Of a stretch of DNA of 19,607 nt, positions 15,584 to 19,607 are shown piece by piece. The DNA is from Elusimicrobiales bacterium (GTDB lineage Bacteria; Elusimicrobiota; Elusimicrobia; Elusimicrobiales; UBA9959), in contig JANZZP010000078.1 in assembly GCA_026419335.1 (NCBI GenBank), positions 1-19,607 on the forward strand. Direction: 5' to 3'. Under the pieces are notes generated by a model. That model did no database searches. It was not told where the DNA came from and was given only the letters and a program-made list of their open reading frames with translations. Each line of letters opens with the position of its first letter. Position 1 is the first letter of the stretch. Position numbers and translations under genes: made by a program.

Positions 15584-16948
15584 ATGTCAGTTAATTCTCT
15601 ATTAATTAAAAACGCATCATGGATATTTACCGGAACTGGAAAAGAAATTAAAGATTCAGATATATATTGTGAAAATGGAATCATAAAGAAAATTGCTAAA
15701 AATATAAATATAAAAGCTAAAAAGATATTAAATGCAAAAAACTGTGTTGTAACTCCTGGACTCATAAATACTCATCACCATTTTTATCAAACACTTACAA
15801 GGAATATACCAATGGTACAAGATGCTAAACTATTTGATTGGTTGGTTTATCTATATAAAATATGGAAAAATATGGATGAAGAATGGGTCGAAGTTAGTAC
15901 TAAAGTTGCTATTGCAGAACTATTATTAAGTGGATGCACCACAAGTTCAGATCATCTTTATTTATTCCCTAAGAAATCATCTAAATATTTAATAGATGTA
16001 CAAATAAATGCTGCAAAAGATATGAAATTTAGATTTATAGCAACAAGAGGTTCAATGAGTCGTGGAGAGTCAAAAGGAGGATTACCACCAGATGATGTAG
16101 TACAAAATGAAGATGAAATATTAAAAGATTGTCAGAGAGTTATAGAAAAATATCATTCAAAAGAAAAATATCCTATGATTCAAGTAGCTCTTGCGCCATG
16201 TTCACCATTTTCAGTTACCACAGAATTATTAAAACAAACATATATAATGGCAAAAGAATACGGAGTACGTTTACATACTCACTTGGCTGAAACTATAGAT
16301 GAAGAAAAATACTGTCTCGAAAAATATAATATGAAACCCGTTGAATACATGGAAAGTGTGGGATGGCTTGATGGTGGAATATCATGGTTTGCTCATTGTG
16401 TATATATAAATGAAGATGAAGCAAATAAGATGGCAAAAGGAGATGTAGGTGTTGCTCATTGCCCTACATCAAACTTGAGACTTGGTTCTGGAATTGCTCC
16501 TATAAAAATGTTTATTAATAAAGGTATAAAAGTTGGACTTGGAGTTGATGGTTCTGCATCAAATGACTCTTCCAACATAATCAATGAAGCAAGAATGGCT
16601 ATGCTTATATCAAGAATTAAATATTCTGTCAATTCAATGACCGCACGAGATGCGCTTTTACTTGCTACCAAGGGAGGAGCTGATATATTGGGAAGAAATG
16701 ACATAGGAATCATCGAAATAGATAAAGCAGCAGATTTTGCAATATTTGATATATCAGGAATTGAATTTTGTGGTTCAGAATATGACAAAATAGCATCAAT
16801 CCTTTTTTGTGGCCCTGTTAAAAGAGCAAAATATACAATTGTAAATGGAAATATACTTGTTGATAATTTTAATTTAACAATATACGATGAAGAAAAAATA
16901 AAGAAAAAAGCTTTTAAAATCGTAAAGAAAATAATGGATAAATTGTAA
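15584..16948 (+). CDS. 8-oxoguanine deaminase-like aminohydrolase
   Basis: A 454-residue amidohydrolase-superfamily enzyme with a full metal site: His64 and His66 in NTHHHF, His233 in HTHLAE with Glu236, His271 in AHCVYI and Asp322 in GVDGSASND. NTHHHFYQTLTR, HLAETxDE and CPTSNLRLGSG resemble the 8-oxoguanine deaminase/hydroxyatrazine-hydrolase branch of COG0402, distinct from the SsnA copy at 11732-13054. 8-oxoguanine deaminase converts 8-oxoguanine to uric acid; other oxopurines or pterins remain possible. AGGAGGA (15574-15580) overlaps the stop of the reductase gene and sits a few bases before the ATG, so both are made from one message. Position beside a DPD-like reductase and MocA supports a role in ring breakdown (inference). 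Confidence 0.82.
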   Translation: MSVNSLLIKNASWIFTGTGKEIKDSDIYCENGIIKKIAKNINIKAKKILNAKNCVVTPGLINTHHHFYQTLTRNIPMVQDAKLFDWLVYLYKIWKNMDEEWVEVSTKVAIAELLLSGCTTSSDHLYLFPKKSSKYLIDVQINAAKDMKFRFIATRGSMSRGESKGGLPPDDVVQNEDEILKDCQRVIEKYHSKEKYPMIQVALAPCSPFSVTTELLKQTYIMAKEYGVRLHTHLAETIDEEKYCLEKYNMKPVEYMESVGWLDGGISWFAHCVYINEDEANKMAKGDVGVAHCPTSNLRLGSGIAPIKMFINKGIKVGLGVDGSASNDSSNIINEARMAMLISRIKYSVNSMTARDALLLATKGGADILGRNDIGIIEIDKAADFAIFDISGIEFCGSEYDKIASILFCGPVKRAKYTIVNGNILVDNFNLTIYDEEKIKKKAFKIVKKIMDKL

Positions 16949-16954
16949 CAAAAA

Positions 16955-17557
16955 ATGTATCTTATAATACTTGCTGCTGGTAAATCAAAAAGAATTGGAA
17001 GAGATAAGGTATTTATAAAATATAAAGGAAAGACATTTATTGAAAATATAGTAGATAAATTAAATAGTAAAGTCGATAAAATTATAATAGTTACTGGAAT
17101 TCATAATCATGAAAGAATAAAAAAATTATTTATTGATAAAAAAAATATAATAACTCTGAAAAATACAAAATATCATTTAGGACAAATATTTTCTATAAAA
17201 CTTGCTACAAAATATGTTAAAAAATATTTTATACCAAAACCATTACTAATACATCTAGTAGATCAACCACATATTAAAAAAAATACCTATCTAAAAATGC
17301 TTAAAGAATTTAAAAAAAATGATAAATATATAAACATACCAACTTTTTATATAAAAAAAGAAAAAAAATATAAAAGAGGACATCCTGTAATAATACCACC
17401 AAAATATTTTAAACTTTTAATGAAAAATCCATATCATTGTGGACTACATTGGTTAATCCATCACAAAAATGTTAAAACTAACAATGTTATAGTTAATGAT
17501 AAAGCTGTAATAGAAGATATAGATACAAAAAAGGATTTAAAACTTTACTTATCCTAA
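16955..17557 (+). CDS. mocA: MocA-like molybdenum cofactor nucleotidyltransferase
   Basis: A 200-residue nucleotidyltransferase of the MobA/MocA group. The nucleotide-binding loop LAAGKSKRIGRDK is at 6-18, HLGQIFSIK at 74-82, the metal-binding VDQP at 102-105, RGHPVII at 141-147 and a DIDTKKDL element near the C-terminus. RGHPV and the DQP motif favour MocA (CTP:molybdopterin cytidylyltransferase) over MobA or sugar nucleotidyltransferases. MocA makes the cytosine dinucleotide cofactor used by xanthine-dehydrogenase-type hydroxylases, and in selenium-linked clusters a close homologue (YgfJ) is found. It starts 7 bases after the deaminase gene without a clear Shine-Dalgarno site, suggesting translational coupling. 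No molybdenum enzyme lies in the window to receive the cofactor. Confidence 0.8.
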   Translation: MYLIILAAGKSKRIGRDKVFIKYKGKTFIENIVDKLNSKVDKIIIVTGIHNHERIKKLFIDKKNIITLKNTKYHLGQIFSIKLATKYVKKYFIPKPLLIHLVDQPHIKKNTYLKMLKEFKKNDKYINIPTFYIKKEKKYKRGHPVIIPPKYFKLLMKNPYHCGLHWLIHHKNVKTNNVIVNDKAVIEDIDTKKDLKLYLS

Positions 17558-17579
17558 TTTTATAGAATATATGATAAGT

Positions 17580-18557
17580 ATGAATTATAACATATCCGTA
17601 ATTGGAGCAGGCACATGGGGAACAACTATAGCAAATTTGCTTGCTATAAAAAATTTCAAAGTTAAAATATGGGCAAAAGAACATGACATAGTAAAATCAA
17701 TCAACCATAAAAGGGAAAATTCTATATTTTTAAAAGGTATAAAACTTTCAAAAAATATCACAGCATTTAACTCAATAGATGAGACCTTAAATAATGCTAA
17801 TATTATTATTAACGCTGTACCAGTACAATACATAAGAGAAGTGTATTCAAATATAAAAGAGTTTAATACTAATGTAATTGTACTCAATTTATCAAAAGGA
17901 ATAGAAGTCAAAACTTTAAAAACCCCATCACAAATATTAAAAGAGATATTTAAGTCAGATATATATATTTTATCTGGACCAAATTTTGCTATAGAAATAG
18001 CTCAAAAAAAACCAGCAGCAACAACTATAGCCGGGGAAAAACCGAAAATTAGAAAATTATTACAACTCATCTTTCATACATCATATTTCAGAGTTTATGA
18101 AAATGATGATATAGTTGGCTGTGAGATTTCTGGAGCTTTAAAAAACGTAATAGCAATAGCTGCAGGCATGTGTGATGCTCTTGAGTTAGGATACAATACT
18201 AAAGCTGCTTTAATTACAAGAGGACTTAATGAAATAAGACGAATTGGAAAAATATTTGGTGCAAAAGATATAACATTTCTTGGGCTGGCAGGAATAGGAG
18301 ATCTTGTTCTTACATGTAACTCAATGATATCCAGAAACTATCAAGTAGGATATAACATAGTAAAGAATGGTAAAATAATTGATAAACTACATATAGCAGA
18401 AGGGATATTTACATCAAAAGCGGTTAAAATTATATCAGAAAAATTTAATATCGAAGCACCGATATCAGAACAAGTTTATAATGTATTATATAGACATAAA
18501 TCACCACAAAAAGTTTTAAAAAATTTAATGCTAAGACGACTTAAATCCGAATTTTAA
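17580..18557 (+). CDS. gpsA: Glycerol-3-phosphate dehydrogenase [NAD(P)+]
   Basis: A 325-residue complete GpsA, which reduces dihydroxyacetone phosphate to sn-glycerol-3-phosphate for phospholipid synthesis. The dinucleotide fold starts at once with GAGTWGTT. Further landmarks are NLSKGIE, LSGPNFAIEI and the catalytic-lysine segment ISGALKNVIAIAAG, followed by NTKAALITRGLNEI and GLAGIGDLVLTC, all standard. I prefer the ATG at 17580 because it brings the nucleotide-binding strand to the usual distance from the N-terminus; an in-frame ATG 9 bases upstream (17571) is possible. Neither has a Shine-Dalgarno site. A TATAGA box ends 13 bases before 17580. It is followed directly by the next gene, whose ATG touches this stop codon. 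Confidence 0.96.
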   Translation: MNYNISVIGAGTWGTTIANLLAIKNFKVKIWAKEHDIVKSINHKRENSIFLKGIKLSKNITAFNSIDETLNNANIIINAVPVQYIREVYSNIKEFNTNVIVLNLSKGIEVKTLKTPSQILKEIFKSDIYILSGPNFAIEIAQKKPAATTIAGEKPKIRKLLQLIFHTSYFRVYENDDIVGCEISGALKNVIAIAAGMCDALELGYNTKAALITRGLNEIRRIGKIFGAKDITFLGLAGIGDLVLTCNSMISRNYQVGYNIVKNGKIIDKLHIAEGIFTSKAVKIISEKFNIEAPISEQVYNVLYRHKSPQKVLKNLMLRRLKSEF

Positions 18558-19472
18558 ATGAAAAAAAATATAATACGAAAATATCTTATAGAAAAAAGAC
18601 CAAAATGTATACAAATAAATGATTTAGTTTCACTAATTTGTGGAGTAAAAGATGTAGTCTATACTCAGATATACAACTCAGAAGATGAGAAATTGTTACA
18701 TGAATTATCAACTGTATTTAAGTTTACTATCATTCCACTTGGAGAAAAAATTAAAAATATAGCAAAATACAATACAATGGATGTTTTAATTGGAAATAAC
18801 ATAAAAAAGATGAATAAAGCAAAAATTTTATATAATCAGTCAGAATATATAAGTTGGGGATTTTATTTGGGATATCCACAATGTTGTGTTGAAAAATATT
18901 TATACTGGCATAACACATATGATTCAAAACTTAAATATAAAAGTTTAATAGAATATACTTTTAAAAATACTAAAAAAGTTAAAATTATACCATTTTATAT
19001 AAACAATGTAATAAATTTTTATTCAAGACTAAGACTAAAAAAACTTAAAAATAAGATGAATCATTATTTACAAATAAATAAAAGCTTTATAAAAAAAGGA
19101 TTAGATTTAGAAAGTTTTATTATATGGCATCCATGTAGTTATAATTGTAAAGAAAGTATAAAAAAAGCTAAAGAAATAGCTAATTTTATGAAAGAATATA
19201 TTCCAGAAATATACTATATAAGAAAAAAACTAAATTCAAAACCAGTGTTATTTAAAGATGATTTTGATTTTGTTTTTTTAAATGGAGAAACAAAAATAAT
19301 TAATCAAAAAATAGTAGTTAACTATAATGGAGTATATCCATTTCCAAAAACATTTACTAAAAAATCTGATATAAAAGTCACAAATAAATATAAAACAATA
19401 GAAACAAAAAATAAAAAAATAATCTATCCTGATTTATTAAAAAATTTTTTACTTTTACCTTTCGGCGAATAA
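18558..19472 (+). CDS. DUF483-like cysteine-containing protein of unknown function
   Basis: A 304-residue lysine-rich protein. Two landmarks stand out: WGFYLGYPQCCVEKYL at about 100-115 and WHPCSYNC followed by KESIKKAKEI at about 210-227. A GYP-x-CC element followed by a PCS-x-x-C element is the pattern I associate with DUF483 proteins, which have no established activity; the cysteines could bind metal or an iron-sulfur cluster. The N-terminal 80 residues show no motif I know. Its start codon abuts the gpsA stop, so it is probably co-transcribed with gpsA. Its last 49 bases overlap the convergent ogt-like gene. Base composition is like its neighbours. Confidence 0.6.
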   Translation: MKKNIIRKYLIEKRPKCIQINDLVSLICGVKDVVYTQIYNSEDEKLLHELSTVFKFTIIPLGEKIKNIAKYNTMDVLIGNNIKKMNKAKILYNQSEYISWGFYLGYPQCCVEKYLYWHNTYDSKLKYKSLIEYTFKNTKKVKIIPFYINNVINFYSRLRLKKLKNKMNHYLQINKSFIKKGLDLESFIIWHPCSYNCKESIKKAKEIANFMKEYIPEIYYIRKKLNSKPVLFKDDFDFVFLNGETKIINQKIVVNYNGVYPFPKTFTKKSDIKVTNKYKTIETKNKKIIYPDLLKNFLLLPFGE

Positions 19473-19607
19473 CCCTCTTTCTTTAAAAGTTCTTTCTTTT
19501 TTTTAATACCACCAGCTCCTGAATATCCTCCTATTCTACCATCAGATCTAATTACTCTATGACAAGGTATAATAGGAGCAAATGGATTTTTTTTAAGAGC
19601 AAGAGCA
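19424..19607 (-). CDS. ogt: Methylated-DNA--protein-cysteine methyltransferase, C-terminal part (cut by window end)
   Basis: On the minus strand a frame runs in from the right edge and stops at 19424-19426 (TAG). It encodes about 60 residues with the unmistakable O6-alkylguanine-DNA alkyltransferase signature: NPFAPIIPCHRVIRSDG, where the cysteine of PCHRV accepts the alkyl group, then GGYSGAGGIKKKKELLKKEG. The protein repairs O6-alkylguanine in a one-time suicide reaction. About 15 residues (YSPKGK...NKSG) follow the usual end at LLKKEG, giving the tail that overlaps the DUF483-like gene by 49 bases. The start and the DNA-binding N-terminal half of the domain lie outside the window, so Ogt and Ada-type fusions cannot be told apart. 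Confidence 0.9.
   Translation of the reverse strand, partial: ALALKKNPFAPIIPCHRVIRSDGRIGGYSGAGGIKKKKELLKKEGYSPKGKSKKFFNKSG

Noticed and set aside
1..19607. CRISPR arrays, tRNA or rRNA genes, insertion sequences, prophage genes
   Set aside because: I saw no spaced direct repeats, no tRNA-like or rRNA-like GC-richer segments and no transposase or integrase motifs; short A/T-rich repeats are explained by base composition.

Overview
The window is extremely AT-rich and densely packed, and reads as part of a compact genome of an anaerobic bacterium. The anaerobic call is an inference from radical SAM enzymes, U32-type iron-sulfur proteins, an iron-sulfur flavoprotein reductase and several genes linked to selenium-dependent molybdenum hydroxylases. 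Bacterial rather than archaeal identity is supported by NAD+-dependent DNA ligase, NusB and a lipoprotein-type cyclophilin. I cannot name the phylum. There are no rRNA or tRNA genes, insertion sequences or CRISPR arrays that I can see, and no gene-free stretch longer than about 80 bases.

Left block (1-4444): a cut-off radical SAM protein, a second radical SAM protein on the other strand, two proteins of the tetrapyrrole-methylase fold, and between these two a pair of U32-family proteins whose cysteine layouts recall the UbiU/UbiV heterodimer (oxygen-independent hydroxylation in ubiquinone synthesis). The genes point in alternating directions, with only 24-26 bases between divergent start codons and no Shine-Dalgarno sites. 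This set matches no pathway I know and is the best candidate for an undescribed modification or biosynthetic system.

Middle block (4468-11724, all +): a YgeY-like M20 hydrolase, a lipoprotein cyclophilin, nusB, ligA, a strongly diverged PurH-like protein, a DUF350-like membrane protein and an unrecognised membrane-anchored protein. Most are joined by 4-base ATGA overlaps, so they probably form one or two transcription units.

Right block (11732-17557): an SsnA aminohydrolase is divergent from an operon of a dihydropyrimidine-dehydrogenase-like reductase, an 8-oxoguanine-deaminase-like hydrolase and a MocA-like molybdenum cofactor nucleotidyltransferase. Together with YgeY these resemble the accessory genes around selenium-dependent molybdenum hydroxylases and anaerobic purine breakdown. 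No hydroxylase subunit lies in the window. My inference is that these genes help to hydroxylate, reduce, deaminate and open purine-type rings.

Right end (17580-19607): gpsA (glycerol-3-phosphate dehydrogenase), a DUF483-like protein of unknown role, and the C-terminal end of a methylated-DNA repair methyltransferase (Ogt/MGMT) entering from the right on the - strand.
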